Shown here: positions 17,395 to 25,946 of the stretch, in pieces
Layout: the number at the start of each line of letters is the position of its first letter
Position numbering within the stretch: the first letter of the stretch is position 1
Translations under genes and position numbers: made by a program
Assembly (NCBI RefSeq): GCF_007744515.1
Contig: NZ_CP036268.1
Location: forward strand, 2,023,712 to 2,087,711
DNA: 64,000 nucleotides
Source of the DNA: Stratiformator vulcanicus
Lineage (GTDB): Bacteria; Planctomycetota; Planctomycetia; Planctomycetales; Planctomycetaceae
Reading direction: 5' to 3'
The notes under the pieces: model-generated
Told to the model about the DNA's origin: nothing
Seen by the model: the letters and a program-made list of their open reading frames with translations, nothing else
Databases searched by the model: none

Positions 17395-20343
17395 ATGTCA
17401 GCAAACTCGCCGCTCATCCTTCTGCCGTCGCACGGGCTCGACGATTTTCCGCTCGAATTGGAGGAGGCGTCGGCGGTCAATCTGCTTGACGCGTTCGCCG
17501 CGGTATTCGATCCAATTGTCTTGGCTGCAGCCAAAGGACTGTGGGATGCCGAACCGGCAGAATTCCCTACGCGGCATATCGGCGAACGCGTCATCGTGAT
17601 TCCGGAAGCGGCAAAGTCCTGGCTGCAATCCGATTGGATGTCTCGGGCAAAAACCGACGCGCGCTCGGTGATCGATTCGTGGGAGGACCGCGACGATCTG
17701 ATTGCGAAACTCCGTGACGCTTTTGCGGAAGACGCGCAGCCGCCGCAAAGTGACTCAACTGATCCCGGCGAATCTCACGAGTTCTCTGACGAATCAGTTT
17801 CGGGCTCCCTGTCATTCGACCTTGCCGCAGACTTTCACGCCCTTGGCACGATCTATCTCCAAATTCAATTGCTGACGCGGCGGATGCACTACTACGACGA
17901 TCCGGAGGATACCCGGATCGCCGACGCCGCCATCGAAGCCGCCGCCGCGGCTGTTGCGGGGGACGAGGAAGTCGCCCGTAAGTCGCTCGGCTCCGTCTTC
18001 GAATTGCTTTTGGAAGCTCGAGAGCGACTTTATCCCGTCGAAGGCTTTTTGCTCGATCTGTGCCTGTTGGTGCCGAAGCTGGCGAATGTCGAATGGCTTT
18101 CGAAGACGATCAGCGGCGGGCCAGTCTCCATTTTGGCGGACGGAAACGACTGGCCGGAAATGGCCGAAGCTTCGCCGGAGTTCATCGATCGATTGCGTGA
18201 AGGACTGCAACAAGGCGGCGTGTCGATTGTCGGAGGCGAGTGGCGGTCTGATGGCGGGATCGTCGATTCGGTCGATAGCTCAATCGCGCGACTTCGAACC
18301 GGGCGGGCGGCGGTTGCGGAGACGCTCGGTGCCTCACCGACGTGTTGGGCTCAGCGTCATTTCGGTCTCGGACCGCTCACGCCGCTGGTTCTCAACCGCA
18401 CCGGTTACAAATCGGCCCTGCATCTGCTGCTCGATAACGGGACGATGCCCGACGAGGAGTACTCGCAATTTCAGTGGACCGGCAGCGACGACAGCACCAT
18501 CCCGGCATTGTCGCGGATGCCGATCGCGGCGAACTCCACAGCAGGTTTTCTTCGACTGGCCGATCGGCTGGCCGAGTCGATGGATGCCGACCAGTCCGCG
18601 GGCATCGTTTTCGTGCGTTGGCCCGGCGAAGCATCACGCGTGTTTCATGACCTGCAGCGGGCCGCGCGCTACGCTCCCGTCCTCGGTAAATTCGTCACGT
18701 TTGATAAGTACTTCGAAGCGATCGAAGCGCCGTATCGAACCGGGCAATACGACGCTTGGGAATACGTCTCGCCGCAGTTGGTGCGAGACGTCGCCGCCGG
18801 ACGACCCGATCCAATTTCCCGCCCGGCACGGCAGCGCGCACAGTACGAGCGATTGAAAACGCAGGCGGCATTACGGGTGTTCTCACAATTGCTTGGTCTG
18901 CGGGAGCAGGGGCAATCGATCGACGCTGAACTCGACGCCGCTTTGATCGACGGTTCCCAGGATCGCGCGGAAGGTGACGAGCCGACTCTTGACTCGGACT
19001 TGTCGGAAACAGAAGCCGACGACGTTCGGTTGCCGCGTCGCTTGGCAGAGCTGATTTCCTCTGGCGGTGAAGAGGCTCGCGGCATTCTCGTCCTGAATCC
19101 GCTCGCGCAACCGCGCCGGACGTGGGTCGGGGTTGGCGATGATCAGCCCCTCCCGTCTCCCGGCGAATCAATTCTGCACGTCCAACCGGTCGGTCCCCAT
19201 CGCGGCTTTGTGGCCGATCTCCCGGCCGCCGGCTTTCTGTGGTCAGCCGTTTCCGATAGCGCCGCGTCGACCGGGGCTTCGGGCTCGAATCGCAAACGCC
19301 GCAGGCAGCCTCCGCTTGCCGAAGAAGGGCTGCTGCGAAACGATTTTTTCGAGGTCGGCATCAGTTCGGCCACCGGCGGGATCGGCTACGTGCGTGACCA
19401 CAACACACGTCCGAAACGGCTCAGTCAGCAATTGGCGTTTCGGTTCCTTCGTGAGCGATTGATCGAATCGCCCGAGAGTGATTTTGCCGAGCGGACGGCC
19501 TATTCACGAAGTCGCTGCCTGTCGCAAAAAGTGCTTTGCGACGGCCCCGCGGTCGGAGTCATCGAAACCGCCGGCGAGATCGTTGACCAACAGGACGATC
19601 GAGTTCTTGCGGGATTTCGTCAGCGATTCCGCGTCACGCGTGGGATTCCCGAAATCGAAATTGAGATTGAATTGGACATCCGGCACGAACCGGTCGGCGA
19701 TCCGTGGTTCAGTTATTACGCCTGCCGATTCGCCTGGGGTGACTCGTCCGCGCCGATCTTGCGGAGCCATGCTCAGCAGTGCCATCAGCATCGCGGGCAA
19801 CGCATCGAGGCCGCCGATTTCGTGGAGGTCATTGAAGACCGCAAGAAGCGGATCGCGATCTTCCCGCTCGGACGGTGCTTCCACCGGGAGTCCGACAATC
19901 GCATGCTCGACTCGATTTTAGTCGTACCGGGCGAGTCGACGCGTCGGTTTCGATTTGTCGTGCGGTTTGACGATGGCCATCCGTCGCGGGCATCGGCGGC
20001 GACGATGCAGCCACCAGTGCTCATTCCCGTCGATCGTATTCCGGCGACCCCCGCTTCCTCTGCATGGCTCGGCCGGGTCGACCCGGCGAATGTCGTACTG
20101 ACACGTCTCCAACCGGCGTCATCCGAAGACGCGGGGGTCGCTATCAAGGCGCGGTTGGTCGAGACCGAAGGCATCGGTGGTAACTGCCGCATCAGCCTCT
20201 GCCGGATGCCCGGTTCGGCGCGGAAGATCGACTTCCTCGGTGAGACGATCGCCGAGTTGGAGATCACCGATGACCGGGTCGAAGTTCCGCTTACGCCGTA
20301 TGAAGTCGCCGACGTCGAAATTTCGCTGAAGAGTTCGCAATGA
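17395..20343 (+). CDS. GH38-like (alpha-mannosidase-fold) protein lacking the catalytic nucleophile
   Basis: A 982-residue protein, apparently cytosolic (no signal peptide). Residues about 255-345 match the GH38 N-terminal barrel pattern: VGGEWRSDGG, then a segment where glycosidases have W-x-P-D-x-FGYS. Here the segment is CWAQRHFGLGPL, with Arg321 at the nucleophile Asp position. The C-terminal half (about 560-980) resembles the beta-sandwich part. Acidic linkers occur at residues 115-140 and 530-560. It is probably a non-hydrolysing or altered-chemistry paralogue conserved in planctomycetes. Its last codons overlap the cytidylate kinase start (ATGA), so the two are translationally coupled. 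The fold call is moderate; the function is unknown. Confidence 0.65.
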   Translation: MSANSPLILLPSHGLDDFPLELEEASAVNLLDAFAAVFDPIVLAAAKGLWDAEPAEFPTRHIGERVIVIPEAAKSWLQSDWMSRAKTDARSVIDSWEDRDDLIAKLRDAFAEDAQPPQSDSTDPGESHEFSDESVSGSLSFDLAADFHALGTIYLQIQLLTRRMHYYDDPEDTRIADAAIEAAAAAVAGDEEVARKSLGSVFELLLEARERLYPVEGFLLDLCLLVPKLANVEWLSKTISGGPVSILADGNDWPEMAEASPEFIDRLREGLQQGGVSIVGGEWRSDGGIVDSVDSSIARLRTGRAAVAETLGASPTCWAQRHFGLGPLTPLVLNRTGYKSALHLLLDNGTMPDEEYSQFQWTGSDDSTIPALSRMPIAANSTAGFLRLADRLAESMDADQSAGIVFVRWPGEASRVFHDLQRAARYAPVLGKFVTFDKYFEAIEAPYRTGQYDAWEYVSPQLVRDVAAGRPDPISRPARQRAQYERLKTQAALRVFSQLLGLREQGQSIDAELDAALIDGSQDRAEGDEPTLDSDLSETEADDVRLPRRLAELISSGGEEARGILVLNPLAQPRRTWVGVGDDQPLPSPGESILHVQPVGPHRGFVADLPAAGFLWSAVSDSAASTGASGSNRKRRRQPPLAEEGLLRNDFFEVGISSATGGIGYVRDHNTRPKRLSQQLAFRFLRERLIESPESDFAERTAYSRSRCLSQKVLCDGPAVGVIETAGEIVDQQDDRVLAGFRQRFRVTRGIPEIEIEIELDIRHEPVGDPWFSYYACRFAWGDSSAPILRSHAQQCHQHRGQRIEAADFVEVIEDRKKRIAIFPLGRCFHRESDNRMLDSILVVPGESTRRFRFVVRFDDGHPSRASAATMQPPVLIPVDRIPATPASSAWLGRVDPANVVLTRLQPASSEDAGVAIKARLVETEGIGGNCRISLCRMPGSARKIDFLGETIAELEITDDRVEVPLTPYEVADVEISLKSSQ

Positions 20344-20999
20344 TCATCACGATCGACGGCCCCGCGGGATCAGGCAAGAGCACGGCGGCGCGGCTGCTTG
20401 CGGAGAGACTAGGGTTCGAGTTTCTCAATACCGGCGCAATGTATCGCGCGATCGCGTTTCGCGTTCTCGCTCAGGGTATCGATCCATCCGATGACGAACG
20501 TGTCGTGCAATGTGCCGAGAGCGCCGCGATCCGCTTTGAAAAAGGCCGCCTGACTCTCGACGGGGACGACATCACCGACGCGATCCAGTCCGAGTCGGTC
20601 TCGCTCGCCGCCTCGCAAGTCGCCGTCAACCCCGCCGTCAGGGAGGTGCTGGTCGGATTGCAGCGGCGGGCGGCTGAGGGAAAGCGAATGGTATCGGAGG
20701 GGCGAGATCAGGGGACGGTCGTGTTCCCGGGTGCCGAGGCGAAGTTCTTTCTGACCGCGACCGCCGAATGCCGCGCTCGACGTCGGCAGGCGGAACTGGC
20801 TCAGCGGGGCGAAGAGGTCGAGTTCGAATCGCTTCTCGCCACGATTCGTGAGAGGGACGAGCGCGACGTCAGTCGAGCCGTCGCCCCGCTTGTCCCGGCC
20901 GATGACGCGGTCGAAATCGATACGTCAGAGATTACGGTCGCCGAACTCGTCGACCAACTTGCGACATGCGTCCGCGATCGCCTGCCTGAGTCGATCTGA
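20340..20999 (+). CDS. cmk: Cytidylate kinase
   Basis: A 219-residue enzyme that phosphorylates CMP and dCMP. The P-loop is GPAGSGKSTAARLLA at residues 6-20, followed by FLNTGAMYRAIA (substrate-side), then SEGRDQGTVVFPGAEAKFFL, where most Cmk proteins have GRDIGT (here GRDQGT). The lid contains RARRRQAEL. Length is typical. The ATG overlaps the stop of the GH38-like gene by 4 bp. Confidence 0.95.
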   Translation: MIITIDGPAGSGKSTAARLLAERLGFEFLNTGAMYRAIAFRVLAQGIDPSDDERVVQCAESAAIRFEKGRLTLDGDDITDAIQSESVSLAASQVAVNPAVREVLVGLQRRAAEGKRMVSEGRDQGTVVFPGAEAKFFLTATAECRARRRQAELAQRGEEVEFESLLATIRERDERDVSRAVAPLVPADDAVEIDTSEITVAELVDQLATCVRDRLPESI

Positions 21000-21154
21000 A
21001 AAATAGATTAGCATCGTAGGTGGCCATCGGCCCGACTCGGTTCTGTTCAGGAATTGCTTGCTTGGGAAATTGCTCAAGCGTAGCTTAGTTCCTTATCCCA
21101 TTCCGCTTGTTGAGTGCGACCATCGCTCCTGTCGCCGTCGGAGAAAGTCCACAA

Positions 21155-21523
21155 ATGGCCGATGAGATCGATGTCACGATCGACGAAGACCTCGTCGAGG
21201 TCCACGCGACCGGCAAGCTGACGAGGCAGATGTATGAAGACCACATGCCCCGGCTCAACGAGGTGATCGATAAGTATGGCAGCCTGCGAATCCTATTTTT
21301 CATGAAAGACTTCCAGGGTTGGTCGGCTGACGGACTGTGGGAGGACATCAAGTTCGAGTCGAAGCACGGCGGCGATATCAGTCGACTCGCAATCGTTGGT
21401 GAATTGCGCTGGCACGCCGGGATGGCGGAAGTTTGCAATATGTTTACTTCGGCTACGGTCAAATACTTTGATCCCGGTGATCTCGAGGTAGCCCGAGAGT
21501 GGATAGCCGCAGATCCGAAATGA
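21155..21523 (+). CDS. SpoIIAA-like (STAS/SEC14-type) protein, first tandem copy
   Basis: A 122-residue protein of the SpoIIAA-like family (STAS/SEC14-type fold). Diagnostic stretches are DLVEVHATGKLT near the start, LRILFFMKDFQGW in the middle and LEVAREWIA at the end. These small cytosolic proteins have no established reaction. ATG 21155 is preferred to the upstream frame because it gives the family's normal N-terminus and has GGAG about 11 nt upstream. The next gene is a close paralogue 130 bp downstream. Confidence 0.82.
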   Translation: MADEIDVTIDEDLVEVHATGKLTRQMYEDHMPRLNEVIDKYGSLRILFFMKDFQGWSADGLWEDIKFESKHGGDISRLAIVGELRWHAGMAEVCNMFTSATVKYFDPGDLEVAREWIAADPK

Positions 21524-21653
21524 TGCGTCCGGTTTCGCCTCGGCCGGGAACTTCCACTCATCGGAATTCCGCGAGCAGCGCCCGATTGCGATGCGGCCTC
21601 GCGAATTATACCGTGACGAAAGTTACACGTTCCGGGTTCGGGGAGTCCCTCCA

Positions 21654-22019
21654 ATGACTGACGCGATTGAAGTCAAAACCGCTGACGATCTGGTCGAAGT
21701 TCACGCCACCGGTCACCTGACCCACCAGATGTACGTCGAAATGGTCGGGCGGATTGATGAGGTCATCAAGGCCAACGACAAGATCCGGGTGCTGTTCGTG
21801 ATGCACGACTTCAAGGGTTGGACCGCCGGGGCCCTGTGGGACGACATCAAGTTCGACATGGCCCACTGGAAAGACATCAAGCGGCTCGCCATCGTCGGCG
21901 AATCGAAGTGGGAAGAGGGCATGGCCGTCTTCTGCAAGCCCTTCACCGCCGCCAAGCTGAAATACTTCGACCACACGAAGCTCGACGACGCCCGCGAGTG
22001 GATCGTCAGCGACGACTAA
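21654..22019 (+). CDS. SpoIIAA-like (STAS/SEC14-type) protein, second tandem copy
   Basis: A 121-residue paralogue of the preceding gene, sharing DLVEVHATG, TxQMY, the LF-M-DF-GW core, IKRLAIVGE, KYFD and AREWI. It differs mainly in charge: the central KHGGD of copy 1 is AHWKD here. ATG 21654 has GGGGAG upstream. It ends 100 bp before the convergent miaB gene, with a perfect inverted repeat between them. Confidence 0.82.
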   Translation: MTDAIEVKTADDLVEVHATGHLTHQMYVEMVGRIDEVIKANDKIRVLFVMHDFKGWTAGALWDDIKFDMAHWKDIKRLAIVGESKWEEGMAVFCKPFTAAKLKYFDHTKLDDAREWIVSDD

Positions 22020-22038
22020 TCGCTGCGGCACGAAACGA

Positions 22039-22110
22039 ACAAGCCGCGCACGAAGTAAGCGGATCAGAGGCGACTCTCCCGTATATCCGCTTACTTCGTG
22101 CGCGGCTTGT
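22039..22110. repeat. Perfect 26 bp inverted repeat (family A, copy 1) at a convergent gene junction
   Basis: The left arm is 22039-22064 (ACAAGCCGCGCACGAAGTAA then GCGGAT). The exact reverse complement is 22085-22110, with a 20 nt loop. It lies between the stops of the SpoIIAA-like gene (plus) and miaB (minus). The same arm sequence recurs at 25947-26016. It could act as a bidirectional transcription terminator or barrier. Confidence 0.85.
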
Positions 22111-22118
22111 AGGGGCGC

Positions 22119-23642
22119 CTATGTGAGGATCGGCAGGCCGACGTCGCAGCCGTGCTGGACGTCGTGTGTGACGATCGAGCCGATCAGCGTGGTCGTCGTG
22201 CAGTCTTCAATCGCAATCTCGGTGGAACTTCCCGCCAGTCGCGGGTTGCCCTCGAAGACCACAATCCGATCGCAGCGCGTTCGGCCGGAGAGCTGAATGG
22301 CGGGACGCGCATCTTGAGATGAGGGAGAAGCGTTTGCGTCTTCCGCTTTCCGTTTTCCGCTTTCCGCTTTTGACTCGCCTTCCACGAAGACCTTCACGCT
22401 CTTCCCGATGAACTCCGCGTTGTCCTCTTCGCTCACGGCGTTCTGGATGGCGAGCAGTTCGTTGTTGCGGCGTTTCTTATCGGCTTCGGGCACATCGTCT
22501 GCGAGCCGGTCAAACGCTTTCGTGCCGGGCCGCGGGCTGTACTTGAAGATGAAACTGTTCTTGAAGCGGAACTCCTGAATCGTCGCGATGCTCTTATCGA
22601 ATGACGCTTCCGTCTCGCCGGGATGCCCGACGATGAAGTCGCTCGAGACACTGCAGCCGGGCACGATCTCGTTGATGCGGTCCATCATCTCGCGGTACTG
22701 CGCGACGGTGTAACCGCGCTTCATCAGTTTGAGTACGTCGTCGCACCCCGATTGCAGCGGCACATGCAGATAGTGCATGCACTTGGGCAGATCGCGAATG
22801 GCTTCGAGCAAATCGCTGCCCATGTCGCGGGGGTAGTTGGTGACGAACTTGATCCGCTCGATGCCGGGCGTGTCGTGAATTTTGTGAAGCAGGTCGCTGA
22901 GCCGGTAGAGGCGACCCTCTTCGGTGTGCTTGTAACTGTTGACCGTCTGTCCGAGCAGCGTGACCTCTTTGACGCCCTGCTCCGCCAGAATGTCGACCTC
23001 CGCGGCGATGAGAGTCGGCGGCCGGCTCTGCTCAGGGCCGCGGGTCATCGGGACGACGCAGTAAGTGCAGAATTTGTCGCAGCCGATCATGATCCGCACG
23101 AACGCCTGGTGCGGCGTCGGCCGCATCTGCGGTTCACGCGTCGGATCGTAGCTCTCGAAGCTGTCGGCGACCTCGACCCGCTTGCCATCGCGTCGACCGA
23201 GGCTCAACGCTCGTTGCCGTCGCCGCGTCTGTCGGGCCTCGGCAATCAGATTTGGAATCTCGGCGAGTTGGCCTGTCCCGGCAATTAGATCGACATGGGG
23301 AGCCCGGCGGAAGATGATGTCCTGGTCTTTTTGGGCCATGCAGCCCATGACTCCGATGACCAGGCCCGGTCGCTGCCGCTTCGCATATTTTAGCCGGCCG
23401 AGCAGGCTGTAAATTTTGTGCTCAGCCCGTTCGCGCACGCTGCAGGTATTGAACAGGATCGTATCGGCCGACTTCATATCGTCGGTCAGTTCATAGCCCT
23501 GGCGGCGGAGCGCTCCGACGACGAGTTCGCTGTCGAGCACGTTCATCTGGCAGCCGACCGTCTCGATGAAGAGCTGACGGTTGTGTGTGTCGGCCGTGTT
23601 GGCGTTTGTCGTGTCGGTCGCGGTTGGAAGGGGCGAAACCAT
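22119..23642 (-). CDS. miaB: tRNA-2-methylthio-N6-dimethylallyladenosine synthase MiaB, with a linker insertion
   Basis: A 507-residue radical-SAM methylthiotransferase that acts on i6A37 of tRNAs. The N-terminal auxiliary-cluster cysteines lie in VGCQMN, NTCSVRE and GCMAQ. The radical-SAM motif is CDKFCTYC (CxxxCxxC). The C-terminal TRAM domain starts VEGESK and resumes at LSGRT. Between these, about residues 421-445, is an inserted Lys/Glu/Ala-rich segment encoded by heptamer-like repeats (22341-22370), making the protein longer than usual. There is also a 20-residue Thr/Ala/Asn-rich N-terminal extension. It is convergent with the SpoIIAA-like gene. Confidence 0.95.
   Translation of the reverse strand: MVSPLPTATDTTNANTADTHNRQLFIETVGCQMNVLDSELVVGALRRQGYELTDDMKSADTILFNTCSVRERAEHKIYSLLGRLKYAKRQRPGLVIGVMGCMAQKDQDIIFRRAPHVDLIAGTGQLAEIPNLIAEARQTRRRQRALSLGRRDGKRVEVADSFESYDPTREPQMRPTPHQAFVRIMIGCDKFCTYCVVPMTRGPEQSRPPTLIAAEVDILAEQGVKEVTLLGQTVNSYKHTEEGRLYRLSDLLHKIHDTPGIERIKFVTNYPRDMGSDLLEAIRDLPKCMHYLHVPLQSGCDDVLKLMKRGYTVAQYREMMDRINEIVPGCSVSSDFIVGHPGETEASFDKSIATIQEFRFKNSFIFKYSPRPGTKAFDRLADDVPEADKKRRNNELLAIQNAVSEEDNAEFIGKSVKVFVEGESKAESGKRKAEDANASPSSQDARPAIQLSGRTRCDRIVVFEGNPRLAGSSTEIAIEDCTTTTLIGSIVTHDVQHGCDVGLPILT
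22341..22370 (-). repeat. Heptamer-like simple repeat inside miaB
   Basis: On the plus strand the units are TTCCGCT, TTCCGTT, TTCCGCT, TTCCGCT with one extra T. On the coding strand this gives GCGGAAA-type units encoding the inserted Lys/Arg/Glu-rich stretch before the TRAM domain. Confidence 0.65.
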
Positions 23643-23757
23643 GAGCTTTGCCGTTAAATCTAAAGTTGAAGAAGTCGCTGCGGCGGAGGGAAGTAGCTAA
23701 GCTGATGAGTACGATTCCAGAGGTCAACCACCATCTGCCGTGCGGATCGTTGATGAA

Positions 23758-23868
23758 CTAGAAGCGATTTCAATACCAGCCAGAGGCGCAAGCCGACGGT
23801 CGAATAACCAGCGATTTTCCCGACGGCTTGCGCCTCGGGCTTGTATGATAGACGAATTGAAACTGCTT
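23758..23868. repeat. Palindromic dispersed element (family B, copy 1)
   Basis: An element of about 105-110 bp starting CTAGAAGCGATTTCAATACC. Its core arms 23773-23799 and 23820-23846 are reverse complements with three mismatches around a 20 nt loop. Homology with the copy at 42052-42154 (opposite orientation) extends over nearly the whole element, including the flanks outside the arms. It lies between miaB and a small membrane protein gene, both minus strand. Confidence 0.75.
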
Positions 23869-23881
23869 TTGGCGCGATGGC

Positions 23882-24103
23882 TCACGCTGCTTTGGATGCT
23901 TCTTTCTCCAATTTTTCGCGGGCCTCTTTTTCGGCTTCTCTTTGTTTTGCTTCCTCGCGAGCCTGGCGGCTCAAGTCATCGCGGAGTTTTCGGTTCAACC
24001 TTTTCCACGTCGCCCGTTCATGATCCCGCGTCATGGAAATGAAAATTTTGAACGCGAGAAACCCCGCGATCGCATAAATCAGGTGCGGCATGAAATCGAC
24101 CAT
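23882..24103 (-). CDS. Small membrane protein with a charged coiled-coil tail
   Basis: A 73-residue protein: one N-terminal transmembrane helix (LIYAIAGFLAFKIFISM), then a highly charged cytosolic tail rich in Arg/Lys/Glu (RQAREEAKQREAEKEAREKL), predicted to be a long helix or coiled coil. No family is recognised. ATG 24103 is chosen because AGGGA lies 7 nt upstream; GTG 24106 is the alternative. It lies 56 bp downstream of efp on the same strand, so co-transcription with EF-P is possible. Confidence 0.6.
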   Translation of the reverse strand: MVDFMPHLIYAIAGFLAFKIFISMTRDHERATWKRLNRKLRDDLSRQAREEAKQREAEKEAREKLEKEASKAA

Positions 24104-24159
24104 CACGACGTCCCTGTCGGATCGGATGCCAACGCGACATTGCGCGAAGCAGAAAGTGA

Positions 24160-24729
24160 TTAGTTCTTGACGCGTTCGACGTAGCTTCCGGATGCGGTAT
24201 CGATCTTGATGACGTTGCCTTCTTGAATGAAGGCGGGCACCTGCACTTCGGCGCCTCCTTCAACCGTTGCGGGCTTCGTCACGTTGGTCGCCGTATCGCC
24301 GCGGGCGGCCGGTTCCGTATAGGTGACCGACAACATCATGTGCTGCGGCGGCGTCATGTCGATCACGTTACCGTTATACAGCAACAGATCGACCTCGGCG
24401 TTCTCTTGGATAAATCGCATCTTGTCGGCGACCGAATCAGTCGGCAATGCGTACTGCTCGAACGTCTGCGACTCCATGAAGACGTAGCTGTCGCCGTCGC
24501 GGTAGAGATATTGGCCGGTCGTCTTTTGAATGTCCGCGGCATCGAGCGAATCGCCGCTGCGGAACGTCCGGTCGAGAATTCCGCCTCGCAATAAGTTGCG
24601 AAGTTTCGTCTTGTAGAGCGCTTGACCCTTGCCCGGCTTTACGAAATTGACTTCGATGATTTCATACGGCTCTCCCTCGACCTCCAGCTTGAGGCCTTTG
24701 CGAAAGTCGTTGACGTTGACTGTTGCCAT
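24160..24729 (-). CDS. efp: Translation elongation factor P
   Basis: A 189-residue EF-P, which relieves ribosome stalling at polyproline. The three OB/KOW domains are in order: KOW-like N domain (1-65), central OB (66-130, MRFIQENAEVDLLLYNGNVI) and C-terminal OB (131-189). The loop VKPGKGQAL puts Lys34 at the site that EpmA/EpmB beta-lysylate in Escherichia coli. The long upstream open frame is Arg-rich and is rejected; ATG 24729 gives the standard MATVNVNDF start. The divergent neighbour 152 bp away is epmB, the aminomutase that makes the beta-lysine donor. Confidence 0.97.
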   Translation of the reverse strand: MATVNVNDFRKGLKLEVEGEPYEIIEVNFVKPGKGQALYKTKLRNLLRGGILDRTFRSGDSLDAADIQKTTGQYLYRDGDSYVFMESQTFEQYALPTDSVADKMRFIQENAEVDLLLYNGNVIDMTPPQHMMLSVTYTEPAARGDTATNVTKPATVEGGAEVQVPAFIQEGNVIKIDTASGSYVERVKN

Positions 24730-24881
24730 GGGTTTTTCTGCGTGCCGAGCGTAGTCGATGAAACGATCGTCCGTCGGATCGAACGGAGGACCGTGTTGAA
24801 GAAGGCGGAAGTACTTAAGACAGAAACACGGACGGCGGAACAAGTTCGGTCCGAAGTCCGGTTTCGGAGAGGATAGCAGAG

Positions 24882-25916
24882 TTGGTGGAATTGGAAAATG
24901 TCGGGGCGCCGCGAGTTTCCGGCGATTTGGTCGGGCGGCGACCGGCCTATTTCGAGTCGCTCGCCCGTTCGATTCGTGACCCGGCGGAATTGCTGCGACG
25001 GCTCGATCTATCAGACGAATTGCTGCCCGCGGCCGTCCGTGGGGCGACGGAATTTCCCCTGCTAATTCCCGAAGACTACCTGAAACGGATGTCGCCCGGC
25101 GATCCGCTCGATCCGCTGCTGCGGCAGGTCCTACCACTTGATGAGGAGTTTGCAAGAGCCGAAGGGTTCGTCGACGATCCCGTCGGCGATTCCGCCGCCA
25201 GGCAGGTTGACGGATTGATCTCCAAATATCCCGGCCGGGTACTGCTCGTGTTGACCGGCTCGTGCGCGGTCCACTGCCGTTATTGCTTTCGCCGGCACTA
25301 TCCGTACGAATCCGAACCGCGGCAGCCGCGCGATTGGGAACTGGCATTGGAGACCATTCGCCGTGATTCGACGATCCACGAGGTCATACTCAGTGGTGGC
25401 GATCCGCTGATGCTGACCGATACTCGACTGGCCGAATTCCTCGCAGCGATTGAAGAAATCCCGCATTTGAATCGGTTGCGGATTCACAGCCGGCTCCCGA
25501 TCGTGCTGCCGGATCGCGTGACCGACGAGTTGATCGCGATGCTGAGTAAGACCCGGCTGACGCCGATCGTAGTCGTCCACGCCAACCACCCAAATGAAAT
25601 TGCCGGGGCGTGTTCCGACTCGCTGGGTCGATTGGTGCGTTCGGGGATCACCACGCTGAATCAGGCCGTGCTGCTTAAAGGTGTCAATGATTCGGCTCAG
25701 TCGCTCATCGAACTCAGCGAGCGACTGATCGATCTGGGTGTGATGCCCTACTACCTGCACCAACTCGACCGCGTCCGCGGTGCCGCTCACTTCGAAGTCA
25801 GCGAATCGACGGGGCGAAAACTCGTCGCCCAGATGCGAAGTAAATTGCCCGGCTACGCCGTCCCGCAATACGTCCGCGAGATCGCCGGTGAGGCGTCCAA
25901 GACGCCGCTTTTTTGA
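24882..25916 (+). CDS. epmB: EF-P beta-lysylation protein EpmB (lysine 2,3-aminomutase-like radical SAM enzyme)
   Basis: A 344-residue enzyme that converts (S)-alpha-lysine to (R)-beta-lysine for EF-P modification. The radical-SAM cluster motif is CAVHCRYC (Cys128, Cys132, Cys135). VILSGGDPLMLTD and HSRLPIVLPDRV are family signatures. Lys340 in EASKTPLF sits where the PLP-binding lysine is expected. It is shorter than clostridial lysine aminomutase (about 415), which fits EpmB. The start is TTG 24882 with GAGAGG upstream; GTG 24885 is possible. It diverges from efp, supporting the assignment. The partner ligase EpmA is not in the window. Confidence 0.93.
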   Translation: MVELENVGAPRVSGDLVGRRPAYFESLARSIRDPAELLRRLDLSDELLPAAVRGATEFPLLIPEDYLKRMSPGDPLDPLLRQVLPLDEEFARAEGFVDDPVGDSAARQVDGLISKYPGRVLLVLTGSCAVHCRYCFRRHYPYESEPRQPRDWELALETIRRDSTIHEVILSGGDPLMLTDTRLAEFLAAIEEIPHLNRLRIHSRLPIVLPDRVTDELIAMLSKTRLTPIVVVHANHPNEIAGACSDSLGRLVRSGITTLNQAVLLKGVNDSAQSLIELSERLIDLGVMPYYLHQLDRVRGAAHFEVSESTGRKLVAQMRSKLPGYAVPQYVREIAGEASKTPLF

Positions 25917-25946
25917 AGGAAAAAGCCCCACAAGCCGTGCCCCCAA

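Noticed and set aside
24730-25347. N-terminal extension of the EF-P frame (395 aa in total)
   Set aside because: The upstream part is Arg/Pro-rich, overlaps the divergent epmB gene, and EF-P has a standard start at 24729.
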